The notes beneath the pieces were generated by a model that made no database searches, was not told where the DNA came from, and saw only the letters and a program-made list of their open reading frames with translations. A stretch of 64,000 bases of DNA from Toxorhynchites rutilus septentrionalis (Eukaryota; Arthropoda; Insecta; Diptera; Culicidae), in the NCBI RefSeq assembly GCF_029784135.1, contig NC_073746.1, positions 149,185,056 to 149,249,055 of the forward strand, in the 5' to 3' direction. Numbering within the stretch: the stretch's first letter is position 1; each line of letters opens with the position of its first letter. The position numbers and the translations under genes were made by a program. Below, piece by piece: positions 34,508 to 46,007 of the stretch.

Positions 34508-35780
34508 TATATATATTTTTGGGAATTTAAAAAAAAAACGTTTTTGCGCGTTTTTTTGTCAGCGAATTTTTTTCCAAAAAAATTTTGGTATTTTATTGTA
34601 AAAACTCAAACAGTTTCCTACATTTCATCCTTTGACAAAAAGATTTTGTAGGTATCATAGTTTTTATGTTATAAATTTTTGTAAAAAATTTAGCTTTTTC
34701 CAAAAAGTAGTCAAATAATTTTTCGAATATTTCAAGTATGCAAAGTTGCCCATATCTTTACACCCACAACGTTTCACTGCTATCTGAGATGGTGCTGCCA
34801 ACTACTAAGACGAGTTGGCATGAAACTCGTCTATAAGCTTATAAACATTTTGTTTCGAACAAAAATACCGTCCACTAGTATAAGAAACGTGGCCCAAATA
34901 CTTTTAAAAATTTCCATATAGTCACCATATAACTGTGGCACCCAACGTGTTAACTCTTTGGGGTCGTTTGCCTGCTCTCAGCCACCACTGCAAGGAACTA
35001 TACTAATCTTATACTTTACGCAACAATTTATCAGTTCCCATTTTTTATAAATCAATTTGAATATCTAGTGAACTTGCTCACGAATCAAAACGGTGCTTCG
35101 ATAAACAATAAATAACGGTACTCAGTATAAACAAAAGTTGTTACCCATGCTTGAGGAAAGGCCTCATGCAACATTTCATGCATTGCGGCAAAGTGTAGAT
35201 GTGAAAAGCATTGTTCTTTATGTTCAAACAGAAAGATTAAAAGTGGAAGACACCGAACTAATTATTTTTTTGTGATATATGCCAAAACCAGGGACTGTTT
35301 CGAAAAATATCACACGAAGAAAAAAATTTACACGTATTCTTTATATGCAAGTAACACATTGAAACACTTGTTTAGTAAATACTTATCTGAAGTTTACAAA
35401 AAAAATTAATTAAGTTTATCTTCCATAATCTCACAAGTTATGAATATACTGCATATAATCTCACAAAGTTATACATCACTGCTTTTTCAAGTAAAAATAA
35501 TTACGACCAGTACGATACCCATGTTCAAATTCAATACGACCGCAAAGGGTTAATATTCCACTCTGAGGGAATATTAACTTAATTTGTTTATTTTATGAAA
35601 GAAACGAATATGATCTTAACTTCTAGAGCCATGGCTTATTATGAATTTATTAAAACTAAATTAAATTTTGAATCTGACAAAAATGTGTTTTTAGAAGAAT
35701 AATTAGTTATTATTATCTACTCATTCGACACTTGTTTACGTGGAATGCATATTCTGAATTTTACTAACATTTTCCAAAAC
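34508..35780. other. gene-free AT-rich stretch with one dispersed repeat
   Basis: 34840-34957 (AAAAATACCGTCCACTAGTA, then CTGTGGCACCCAACGTGTTA) matches 60488-60597 in the same orientation with moderate divergence. Nothing else was recognised. Confidence 0.45.
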
Positions 35781-35781
35781 G

Positions 35782-35865
35782 GATCTCTTCTTCTTCTTTT
35801 TTCTTTGTTTTTAAGAGGCTTTAAACTTTGAAGTTCATTCGCCTCTAAAATCGGACCTCTTATTA
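35782..35865 (-). repeat. LINE-type (GAA)n tail, minus strand
   Basis: On the minus strand: AGAGGCGAATGAACTTCAAA, GTTTAAAGCCTC, TTAAAAACAAAGAAAAAAG and GAAGAAG. The same phrase occurs on the plus strand at 49915-49985. GAGGC...GCCTC can form a stem before the tail. Confidence 0.6.
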
Positions 35866-36170
35866 TACCCAAAGTGTTGCATAAATTACTGAAATTCAAC
35901 CGGCCATTATTGGTTTAACCGGGGCTTGTCAATAGCGTTGATTTTAGTGGTGTTTTCGTACAAATAATTTTAGCGAAAATTATTAATTGATCTTAAAATG
36001 AACTCTGACATCACTTAAGGGTGTGATTTGATTGAAATCTCATTGGCATGGCCTATTGCGAAAGAAATACTGACAAAAAAAACTTCAGACATTAATTTGG
36101 AAAACATGGATATCGTGAAATCTAAATGAAAAATATGCGGAGCGTTTACAGGATCGCATCTTTTTTTGAA
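35866..36170. other. anonymous spacer
   Basis: Nothing was recognised. Confidence 0.3.
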
Positions 36171-36600
36171 CTTTACTGCTTGGACCTCGACATGACTCTC
36201 TAACTCATTCTGTACGTGGACTACGGTTCACACATGAACATTCACTGTTACATTTAATTTCACTCAGACTAAAGGAACATCACTTGACGAAGAAATATGA
36301 TTTCGGAGCGGGAGAGTAAATTCGCGTTGACGAAATTGAGCGTATCACGATTTTGGGAAGCGACAATTCCTATAATGGATATTCAGGTGGAATGAACACA
36401 CTTCAAAATTAAAATTATGAATGAAAAAATAACTTTTTGATATCGAATATGTATTTTATTTACACGAAAACGACTTCTTGCTGCAAGTGGGGAAAAATCT
36501 TATACAAAAACTGCGTCCGAAGAAAATTGCATAATATAATTATGTGTTTTAGTTGAAACATACATGAAGTGTAAATTATCATTCAAATTTTGACAGTTTA
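36171..36600 (+). repeat. family B fragment with uninterrupted (empty) site
   Basis: TTCAGGTGGAATGAACACAC then TATCGAATATGTATTTTATT (36390-36460) lines up with 55555-55570 joined to 58912-58975. In the 55-59 kb copy a 3.34-kb element interrupts exactly this junction. Confidence 0.55.
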
Positions 36601-37074
36601 AAACCGCCTTCGGGTCTGCTCATTCGATAGAGATTAATCTGCCTCCTTAAAAGGATATAGTCACCAGATGTCGACACTGTAGCCAATCGTAGCTACTGAT
36701 GGGTAAACCGATGCCGAACCGAAGAGCAACGAACGCACCCATACCTCGAACTTCGACATTTGATTTGTATTTATGGTACTACTCGCCCGTGTAGTTCGTG
36801 CCCGGCACCGGCAAAATATTCTTTTCGAGAATTCCTTCATGCATTTGTCTGAAACGTACTGTGTATGCCCGGAGCCGTTCCGCTATATATACGCATACAT
36901 ATTTGAAACACACGTAATAATATTTGTCTTGCATAAAACATGCTGTGCCGGTTACACTACGTGCCTGATAGTATAATATTACCTTTAATGATAAGTCAGG
37001 CGTACGTTTGCCTAGTACATTACTATTAATTACATTAATTACATTCATACATAAAACAACAATAATTATATCAA

Positions 37075-37290
37075 CTGTCCCCGCTGTCCGGTCTACTGAA
37101 TCATGGAAGAACATTTCATATTCGGCAGAACAAAATGCTTTTTCGTGTGCTGAAGGGTGAAATGAACAAATAAAAGTACCTTTTTCAAAAGATTCAAAAT
37201 ATGTGTATGTATGGGAGCAGACAACCTTTTTTCTCAGACTGAACGGCAGCTTGGGATTGTATCCAAAAAAAAGTCCAAACGATGTCAACG
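37075..37290 (-). repeat. dispersed repeat pair, copy 1
   Basis: GACATCGTTTGGAC through AGCACACGAAAAAGCATTTT on the minus strand is about 80% like 40515-40685 on the plus strand. At 37075-37106, CAACTGTCCCCGCTGTCCGG matches the SINE body near 8467. The 169-residue frame over this region (36779-37288) is therefore repeat-derived, not a recognised gene. Confidence 0.5.
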
Positions 37291-37295
37291 GGTTT

Positions 37296-37530
37296 TATGG
37301 GTCAATAAATGTTTCTATGGTGGTTCGACACTCCTTTCTATTATTTAAAGGGAGGGGGAGGTGTTTATAGCAGACCCTCGAGTTATGCAGAAATTTTATT
37401 TGAAATCTGATCAAGCAAATGGAGTCAAATTCAGCATGTGAGGGTTTTTGGGTACAAGAAATGTTTCTATGGTGGTTTAACGACCCTCCGTTCTCTGGAA
37501 AGGGGGGGAGAGGTTCCATAAAATTTTACA
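37296..37530 (+). repeat. 150-bp tandem-repeat family, short copy
   Basis: Two diverged units about 152 bp apart, each with AAATGTTTCTATGGTGGTT and a G-rich AGGGGGGG-type block. Same family as 43435-43945 and 63646-64000. Confidence 0.7.
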
Positions 37531-37739
37531 CATATTTCAACCAAACATGACAATTGAAAATTTTCGAAAAACTTTTTAAGTAAAATGGGAAAATTCGGAA
37601 ATAGAATTCTTATTGTTCTACAATTACATATTGACTTGCGTTCTTAGTCCATTTGATGTTTGCGCTAACGAAATTGATCTTTGTTCGAAAGTGGAAATGG
37701 ATTTTCAGGTGAAAACACGCACTTAGATATACAGATATT

Positions 37740-38370
37740 TTTATTTTAGGATGGTCCGAAAAATCAATTTTTTCGCATTTTTGCCAATTAATTAATTTGA
37801 TATATCGATCATCTGAATCAGTCCAGAAGTTCAAAAGTAGTAATTTAAAAAAAAGGCATTTTTGGGAAAAAGGGAAAAATGATTTTTTGAACCTTCGGGT
37901 AACTATGAAAAATCATAACTTAAAAACGAAAAAAAACGCCTCCCTGGTTCCGAGATATATTATGTGAAAAATTCTCAGCTTTCCATAAAAAATATAAAAA
38001 AATATAGCACCCTTGGTCCCGAGACCATGAAAACTATAAAAAACAAATACAATCAATAATGACAATACCAAAACCTGAAATTTTTGCGAATATAGCATTT
38101 TTCCAAGAATGAATAGCTTATAAGCTTAAATTTGATATATCGACCGTCTAAATCGGTTCAGTAGTTCACAAGTTATGAGTTTTTGAAAAATGTCATTTTT
38201 GGAAAAGAGGGGAAAAAGTCGATATTTCGGATCACCCTAAAATGAAAATGTGCACCCTAACAAAAAAATAAAAAAAAAATACGGGTCTAATAGTTTGCGA
38301 TAAAGAACGAAACTACCACTTTTGACGAAAATCTGAGAACAACTATATAGGTTTGACATGGAATGGCTGT
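37740..38370. repeat. family A MITE, right-end copy
   Basis: Contains GGTCCGAAAAATCAATTTT (37752), the GATATATCGACCGTCTAAAT module and a canonical right end GGTTTGACATGGAATGGCTG finishing at 38368, followed by TA. The left terminus is absent. It abuts family C. Confidence 0.6.
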
Positions 38371-38374
38371 ATAT

Positions 38375-39612
38375 TAGAGTGCCAATGAAAATGGCCATCT
38401 CGATTTTTCAAAGCGAACTTGATTAAAAATGTTGATTCCCACGAAAAACTACCCTGTGCAAAATATCAGCTCAATCGGACTTCATTTACTAGTGTCGCAC
38501 AACGGTCAAAGTTTGAGTTTTTTGAAAACGGAAAATCACCCAAAGGAAATCGGAGTTTTCAAAAAAAAAATGGTTGATGCCAAATGTCTTCAAATTACAT
38601 GAAACGTCGAGATCTACTGTCATCTCGAAAAATTTGTTTTGGCAAAAATTGACACTTTGGGACTTGGTCGTTTTTTCGGATTACGAAGCAAAACGTATGG
38701 TTTAGGGTGCCAACGGAAATCGGATTATCGATTTTGCATACGGGACTCCCTGTGTAATGTTGATTTGCACGATAAAATACTCTCTACAAAATATCAGCTC
38801 AATCGGGCTTCATTTACTAGTGTCGCACAGCGGTCAAAATTTTGGTTTTTTGAAAATCGAAAAATCACCGAAGTGAAGGAAATCGGGATTTAAAAAAAAT
38901 GATGCCAAATGTCTTAAAATCGCATGAAACGTAGCGATTTATTGTTATCTCGAAAAAAAAAAATTTCGTCAAAAATCAACTTTTCAGACAAAAACGACCA
39001 AGTGCCGAAAAGTCAATTTTTGACAACAATTTTTTTCGAGTTAACAGCAAATCTCGACGGTTCATGCAGTTCTAAGACATTAGGCATCAAACAATTTTTT
39101 TTGAAAACCCCGATTTCTTTTACTCCCCCCCCTTGGGTGGTTTTTCGATTTTCAAAAAACTAAAATTTTGAGAACTGCGACAATAGTAAATGAAGTCCGT
39201 ATGAGCTAATATTTTACAGAGGGTATTTTAGCGTGCAAATCAACATTTCGCAGGGAGTCCCGTATGAAAAATCGATATGACGATTTTCATTGGCACCCTA
39301 AACCATACGTTTTGCTTCGTTTTCCGAAGTCCCAAAGTGTCGATTTTTTACCAAAAAAAATTCGAGATGACAGTAGATCTCGACGTTTCATGCAATTTGA
39401 AGACATTTGGCATCAAATTTTTTTTTCGAAAACCCCGATTTCCTTTACTCCCCCCTTGGGTGATTTTTCGGTTTTCAAAAAACTCAAACTTTGACACTAG
39501 TAAATGTGCGACACTAGTAAATGAAGTCCGATTGAGCTGATATTTCGCACAGGGTAGTTTTTCGGGAATCAACATTTTCAATCAAGTTCGCTTTGAAAAT
39601 TCGAGGGTCCCT
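38375..39612. mobile_element. family C element, nested palindrome 1.24 kb
   Basis: The left arm (GTGCCAATGAAAATGG, CAAAGCGAACTTGATTAAAA, TTTACTAGTGTCGCACA) is mirrored at the right end (GTGCGACACTAGTAAATG, ATCAACATTTTCAATCAAG, TTCGCTTTGAAAATTCGA). Inside is a second mirrored pair around CGTATGGTTTAGGGTGCC (38692) and CACCCTAAACCATACG (39294). The whole 1.24 kb is thus inverted repeat within inverted repeat, with the centre near 38990. There is no coding capacity. Fragments occur near 6.4, 7.2 and 62.4 kb. Confidence 0.75.
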
Positions 39613-40504
39613 TTTCCCCCATAGCTTGTATGTGAGGGATGCCTGATGATTTTTTCAAATATCTCTGCATGGCACGAATGAATGTCTTCAAATGTAATCA
39701 TAATGAACAAAAATGAGCTAACCATCACGATATTTCTAAATCATGTTCGATAAATAACACAAACAATAGTTGTCACATACTTTAAAATGACCTCAGTATG
39801 TTTTCACAAAATTCAAAACGAAAACATGTCTTCACATCTGGCATCTATATTATGTGCTCAGAGAATGCAGGAAAACAAGAGCGCGGACTGGAGAATTAAT
39901 GCACGAATACTGGGAGAACACGCTCAGCGGAGGAACGGTTTCTTCTCTTCGCTGGTGGGCATGAAGGGAATAGATTGATGGAATCTCTCATTCATACAAG
40001 CTATTTCTCTGAGCTTTATAGTCTCTGAAAGAAATAACTTATGGGCATATTATACTTCTGCTGGGCCATTTAACACCGTATGATTGGAAATTTAGAATTT
40101 GGGCGCCTTACAAAATAAAATTCCTAGCACTTTTGTTATTCGGTATCTAGAATATAGAACGATTACAGATGACTGAGGGTTGACTAATCTACGTAATGAC
40201 GTAGTTGTCACCCTAATATAAAGAGCACGGTCAAGATAAATTCATTCTCGCTTAGGGGTGCGTATTACACGCTTCTCCTATATATTAAAGCAATATAAGA
40301 GCAATATGAGCGAACGAAACAAGAGACACATTGCAAATAGGCCACACACACGGCCCAGACTGAAAAGGATATAGGTGCGTTTATGTTTTTCTTTTTTACT
40401 CTTGACAAATACTTTTCAATTTCGTTTTATAATGAGGTGTTAAATTATCCCGCATTTATGCAACAGAACCAGCGAAACAACCTTGCATTCCAATCGGCCT
40501 TGGT
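39613..40504. other. anonymous spacer
   Basis: No gene or repeat family was recognised. Confidence 0.35.
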
Positions 40505-40690
40505 TCGATCCCCGTTGACATCGTTTGGACTTTCATTTGGGTACAATCTAAAGCTGACGTGCAGTCCGAAGAAAGAGATGTCTGCCCCCATACATACAAA
40601 CATTTTAAAGCTTTTGGAAAAGGTGTTTTTATTGTTTATTTTACCATTCAGCACACGAAAAAGCATTTTTCTGCCGAAGATGAATTGTTT
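40505..40690 (+). repeat. dispersed repeat pair, copy 2
   Basis: CCGTTGACATCGTTTGGACT through GCACACGAAAAAGCATTTTT, inverse-oriented partner of 37110-37290. Confidence 0.5.
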
Positions 40691-40737
40691 TCTGCCAACG
40701 CTAGTTTGAGTGTAGGAGGCAGACGTTTATAATACAC

Positions 40738-40960
40738 AGTAGAACCCTCGGATAACGAAAATCGCGGATAACCAATAGAGGGGCGAAATAAAGTGGCGAC
40801 GCGAAAAAAAAAAATTCAGCATGTTTTATCAATACAGAAATTATGGATCCATCTATATGGTCGTGTATATCAGAGGACAGACAATGTGAAACCCATGACT
40901 AATACAAAAGATCAAGAGAATACTACTCACTGACAAGTTTCGGAAAGCAATATTGTAATT
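40738..40960 (+). mobile_element. pogo-like MITE, left part
   Basis: CAGTAGAACCCTCGGATAAC after TA-rich flank, with GACAATGTGAAACCCATGAC and ACTACTCACTGACAAGTTTC inside, parallels the complete copy at 57082-57374. The inverse right end is missing. Confidence 0.65.
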
Positions 40961-43098
40961 GAGCTTCTTAATGTCCATGTCAACTGATTTTAGACCAAAA
41001 AATAGTTCTATGGCATCTAAATAGAAAAAAAAATCTTAGTCAAAATTAATATTATAAAAGTAATGAATTACAGATAGTTGTCATATTAAATTACAACATA
41101 TTACAACATAAAATGTTACTAAATACAGAACACGAAATTTAAGAATCATTCTTGAACATCTCTGTATCACTATAAAATGAATCTATGCGATACACTTTTA
41201 TCATTCCAACCATAACTTTGTTCTTCGCTGATGATTAGAGCGTGCTCATCTGCCCTTCAATAGAGCAGCACAATCACATTCCTCAACCACGAACGCTACA
41301 AATATAATTAGTTACACATGCGTTGTGAATCTCATATTTCCTCATATTCACCGGGACCAAGTACCTACCACCTGATAATTATACAATTTCTAGAAGACGA
41401 TGAAAGGGCAACAAAACTACATCCAGTGATAGTGCGCAGGAAGGAACGAAAAAAAGATTCGAAGAATATTTTATTCAACGAATTAATTTTCAACTTGTTC
41501 TCCGACACTGCATCTCAAATTGAGTTCCCAGATGAAAGATGCCCGGGCTTCTGAAAACGCTTCCCCTCCCCGATGAGATTCGCTCTACCTGGTGGTGGTC
41601 ATGACGAGAGAAAAAAAAAACGTTCCAACTGGATCTCTGAAGTAAGAGTAACTTTTCGTTTCTCATTTGGAATTCGTGGTACAGAGTTGCATTCAAGGGT
41701 GTCGTAAGTGCCATCCACAAGCGCAGGCTCAAGTGTGTACTTCTTCTCACCTTGGTTAGGCATCCGTATTTTTTTTTCCTTAGCCTCAACCCTTTCAAAT
41801 TTATTTTTCCACACAATTACAATGCACTGCTACCTGTACAAGCAGTTCTAGGATTCCGTCCTCTGTTGCTCGGTTCCCCCGTCATTTGTTCGGATTGGAT
41901 GAATTTAATGACTCTAGGTTGACTTTTTTCGACCTCTAGCACTTGAGAAAGGCCTGAAATTGTACTTCTCGGAAGAGCAAGTGGTTAATTATAGCTATAA
42001 ATGTGTATCATGAATGGTGTTGTGTTAATTTCAAGTGGTTGCACTGTTGTTGATCACACCAGGTGCTATAAAACCAATGGCGGTTCCATTTTTGTTTTTT
42101 TTTTGCATTTTTAGGAAGGGTATAATATTTCGGTAACCAATCTTGGGCGTTTAGTGTCTAAAATAACCATTAAAAAATCGTATTTTTACATTCTACATTT
42201 ACAAAAAAGAGACAAATGATAATGAGTTATTTCATTACATTTCATTCCTAACACGAATGGCGAAAGATAACCATTGTATTGAAATTATGTACACCAGATC
42301 GACTACAATTCTTTTCTATCTCCCCTTCCTGTATATAAAAAAATGAAGAATTTACGCGATATTATTTATTCATTTAAATAGAAAATTCATAAAGTCATAA
42401 AGTATATTTCGAGTAAACAAATGTCAGTCTCTGTTGACACCGAGTAAATATTAATGCGCTGCAAAACGGTGGAACAAGTTTCACTGGATATAATCCCCGC
42501 TATTACATTAACCTCGCTCCCATTCTAAATACTTATGGCTCGCATTATGACTTAGTTTGATGTATTATTCTCTGCAAATAACCAGCAACTGAATTGTGGC
42601 GGGATTAACAAAGTCGGCATTTGTCCATCCTTAAGTGAGTCCCGAGTCCGAGATTCTCCCAGCACAATAATCATAAATCTGATTTTAAACCTTCCCGGTT
42701 GGTCGGTGCCAACGGGGATGGGAAGGAAGGTCCACTCGCCCAGGGAAAGTAAGTAAATGCTTGCCCCAACCCAGCCTCATTATTTACCACCAAAGTAAGC
42801 TTACTGACAACGGTTCGGCGCATCCAGCGCCAAGGAACAAAGTGCATAATCTTATTCACTTTGATTTATCTCCGTCGCTTTTCGCACGAACAAAAGCGCT
42901 CCGTAAGAAGAGAATGGATTTATATCGCAATAGTTGCGCTGGCTTTTGATTTAACAACAGCGCGCTTGGAAACAAATGCATTGTATTTTCGATGGTCAAT
43001 CATCGATGCACTTTGCGAACTCGATTTATAATGATATAATCAAGCTTTATTGGTGGATGATCACGATGAGATGTCCGATGGATAAGATACCATGAGAG
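40961..43098. other. gene-free stretch, mostly unique-looking
   Basis: No domain or repeat family was recognised. 42450-43000 is slightly GC-richer. Short frames (41318, 41490, 42671) look like chance. Confidence 0.4.
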
Positions 43099-43311
43099 TT
43101 AAGGTGAAGGTAGAAGCTAGCCACAAATGGCTGCCACAATGGCGCTCATTTCTTTCATCTCCCTCCCTTACCCCTCGCTCGAAAATCAATAATTTTGCGA
43201 AACAGTGTGAAGAAAATGATCGCACACACACACTTCCCACCAAGTAATATTAAACAAAATATAATCGATTACTCACCAAATATTAAATTTTCATCTGCCG
43301 TCGCAATGTAC

Positions 43312-43432
43312 ACCCAGGTTTTTTACGCGGTTTTTTTTGCGCGGTTATTTTTACGAGATTTTTTTTACGCGGATTTTCCAATTAACGCGGGTTTTTACGC
43401 GGATTTTCGAATTACGCGAATTAACGTCACCT
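43312..43432 (+). repeat. TTTTTACGCGG minisatellite
   Basis: At least six imperfect units of TTTTTTACGCGG/TTTTACGCGGATTTTC, degenerating toward AATTACGCGAATTAACG. Confidence 0.8.
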
Positions 43433-43434
43433 TC

Positions 43435-43945
43435 ACCATACAAATGAAACACAAATTTCTGCATTACTCGAGAATTAATCAAGCAAATGAAACCAAATTT
43501 GGCATGTGGAGGTTTTAGGATGCAATAAATTCTATGGTGATAAGATACTCCTTCCCCCTCTCTTAGAGGGGGCTGCCATGCAAATGAAACACAATTTTTT
43601 GCATTACTCGGAAATTAATCAATCAAACGAAACCAAAGTTGGCATGTGAAAGTTTTAGGGTGCAATAAATGTTTCTATGATGGTTAGACAGTCCTTCCCC
43701 CACTCAAAGGGGGGGCTGCCATACAAATGAAACACAAATTTCTGCATTACTCGAGAATTAATCAAGCAAATGAAACCAAATTTGGCATATGGAAACTTTA
43801 GGGTGCAATGAATGTTTCTATAGTGGTTAGATACCCCGCCCCCCTCTCTTAGGGGTGGCTGCCATACAAATAAAACACAAATTTCTGCATTACTCGAGAA
43901 TTAATCAAGTAAATGGGCGGGACGAAGTTTGCCGGGTTAGCTAGT
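43435..43945 (+). repeat. 140-143 bp tandem-repeat family, four units
   Basis: CAAATGAAACACAAATTTCT-type units start at 43441, 43581, 43724 and 43867, a period of 140-143 bp. Each holds TTACTCGAGAATTAATCAA, TTTGGCATGTGG, AATGTTTCTATGATGGTTAG and a C-rich then G-rich block. The last unit runs into GGGCGGGACGAAGTTTGCCG and GGTTAGCTAGTTG, which looks like the element terminus. Known in kind as a mosquito/insect dispersed repeat; the mechanism (Helitron or other) is not shown here. Confidence 0.85.
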
Positions 43946-44096
43946 TGCAGATATAAATATATATAGAAGGTGCATTTGCATATGAAGTAAAATTCTGATT
44001 ATATGCGAGCGTAACATGAGCAAATTTATAACACATGCGAATTAGGACACTTTTGGTATTAACAAGTAGTAACTCGACGTCGATAATTCCTTAATA

Positions 44097-45348
44097 CAGG
44101 ATTTTCCATTTCGGGCTTCCGAAAGTTTAACATAGCTGTCAACTAAAGCGTCATATCGTTAGTTGAATGTCTGCCATTTTACAATATGGATCGTTTTAGC
44201 ATCGCACAATGTGTTAATTTTGTTAAATTATACTATAAAAATGATGAAAAACCGGCAAATGTTTTTCGAGCATTACGGACGGATTTTGGTCGTCATGGAC
44301 AGCCTACAGCGTAAATTCGAACAAACTGGATCCGCAGCGGATATTGTGAAACCTGTGCATCATCGTAATGTGCGTTCGGCCGAAAATATTGCTGCTGTTG
44401 CTGCCAGTGGTGAGGATGACCCGAATGTTTCGATTCCACGGCGTGCTCAGCAATTGGGCTTGCCAAACACATGATTGTGGCGAATTTTGCATTTGGACTT
44501 GCACCTACATCCATATAAAGTCCAACTGGTATAAAAATTAGAGCTTGGTGACCATGGAATGCGTCGGGCATACGTCGATTGGGTGAACGAACAACAGCAG
44601 AAAAATGCTGAATTTTCGCATCAAATTTTCTTCAACGATGAGGCACGAGCTCGGTGGCTATGTGAACACCCAAAATTTCCGTATATGGGGCTCAGAAAAT
44701 CCACACGTGATTGTTGAGAGGCCATTGCATCCGCCAAAAGTCACTGTTTGGTGCGCATTATGGTCTGGTGGAGTCATCGGGCCGTATTTCTTTGAAAATG
44801 AGGACGCCGAAACGGTAACTGTGAATGGTGAGTGCTATGGCCGCATGTTAACCGTTTTTTTTTGCCACAAATTGAAGACATGGATACGGATGACATGTGG
44901 TTTCAGCAGGATGGCGCCACGTGCCACACAACACGACCGAACATGGCCATATTGCGAACGAAATTTGAGGGACGCATAATTTCGCGTTTTGGTGATGTCA
45001 ATTGGCCGTCCAGATCATGCGATTTGAACCCGCTTGACTTGTTTTTTCCGGGGTTATGCGGTAGATCGTGTCTATGCCAACTCTCCGCAAACTCTTGAAC
45101 ATTTGAAAGACAACATTCGTGAAGTTATGACCGAGATACCGCCCCATATGTGCCGAAAAGTCATCGAAAATTACCAGTTCCGGATCAAGGTGTGCGAGGA
45201 AGCCCTAGGTGGACATTTGAATGATGTTGTATTTCACACATAATGGCATAAACCAAACTTTAATTTGAAATAAAAGTTTCATCGAAATTCGAATTCTAAG
45301 TGTGTTTTATTTCAATTTACTTTCGGAATTTAAAGTTGGAAAACCCTG
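44097..45348 (+). mobile_element. DD41D-type IS630-Tc1-mariner element
   Basis: Terminal inverted repeats CAGGATTTTCCATTTCGGG and AGTTGGAAAACCCTG, TA at 44095-44096 and 45349-45350, 1252 bp with one transposase relic. It is the long relative of the 480-bp derivative at 9668-10147. Confidence 0.92.
44186..45243 (+). pseudogene. DD41D-type transposase
   Basis: The ATG at 44186 opens MDRFSIAQ and a DUF4817-like helix-turn-helix (NDEKPANVFRALRTDFGRHG). After a frame change, RKFEQTGSAADIVKP, RSAENIAAVAASGEDDPN and SIPRRAQQLGLPNT (stop at 44472) follow, then FFNDEAR (first Asp), WCALWSGGVIGPYFFENE, WFQQDGATCHTT (second Asp 44910-44912) and DLNPLDLFF (third Asp 45036-45038). I count 41 residues between the last two Asp, hence DD41D rather than the DD34D/E of mariner/Tc1. 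The C terminus is PQTLEHLKDNIREVM to FNDVVFHT-like, ending at 45243. Frameshifts near 44310, 44645, 44860 and 45045 and in-frame stops make it dead. Confidence 0.85.
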
Positions 45349-45356
45349 TATATTCC

Positions 45357-45431
45357 TTCGTTGATCGTATTGTTTCCACATATTCACGTTGGCGAGCCTT
45401 CACCCTTCTCTTCGCTGGCCGAGGCATCTTG
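45357..45431 (-). CDS. short basic N-terminal-like reading
   Basis: On the minus strand, the ATG at 45431 reads MPRPAKRRVKARQREYVETI and reaches a stop just beyond the DD41D insertion site. The Arg/Lys-rich start resembles a DNA-binding protein N terminus, and AG precedes the ATG. It may be an exon of the transposon enclosed by the 43099/46007 arms, or chance. Confidence 0.2.
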
Positions 45432-46007
45432 AATGAATGTAATACTTTTCCGTTTACTGTTTTTGAAAGCATAGGCAGCCGTGGCAGTGTTCCGAGCTCT
45501 GCAATACAATTTTCTCACCCAATGTTAAAGTTGCTAAAACTTACATTATAGACCCATTAAACGTAAAAATAATAACTGTATTGATATCAACACAATTTTA
45601 TTCTATTGATTTTCATGACATTAAACGTTATGACTCAGGAATAACATTATATTGAATGGTTTACATAGCTGTTTCGATGATGTTGTCTGGCATCAGTGTC
45701 CAGTAAATAACGATGCTTTCACCAATACAAACAAAACCATTGCCGAAAATTGAACTTTCAGAGCACTAGCTCGAGTTTTCCGACGTTTTTCACTATACAG
45801 TGCGACGACAGATGAAAATTTAATATCTTGTGAGTAAACGATTAGAGTTTGGTTGATATTACTTGATGGGAAGTGTGCGAAAACGATCATTTTCTTCACA
45901 CTGTTTCGCAAAATTATTGATTCTCTGGCGAGGGGTGAGGGAGGGAGATGAAAGAAATAAGCGCCATTATGACTGCCATTTATGGCTAGCTTCCACCTTC
46001 ACCTTAA

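Larger units (their letters stand above)
43099..46007. repeat. 210-bp inverted arms enclosing several insertions
   Basis: 43099-43308 (TTAAGGTGAAGGTAGAAGC, AAATCAATAATTTTGCGAAA, AAATTTTCATCTG) is inverse to 45794-46007 (CAGATGAAAATTT, TTTCGCAAAATTATTGATT, GCTTCCACCTTCACCTTAA). Between the arms lie a TTACGCGG minisatellite, the 140-bp tandem family, the DD41D element and about 450 bp of other DNA. The arms may be long terminal repeats of one DNA element swollen by insertions, or two MITE copies facing each other. Confidence 0.65.

Noticed and set aside
36779..37288. 169-residue minus-strand open frame as a gene
   Set aside because: It covers a dispersed repeat and a SINE fragment, has no recognised domain, and its partner at 40.5 kb is not open over the same length.
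43435..43945. Possible CRISPR-like array (regular repeats)
   Set aside because: The period is 140-143 bp with the whole unit conserved and no unique spacers; it is a tandem repeat of an insect dispersed element in a eukaryotic genome.
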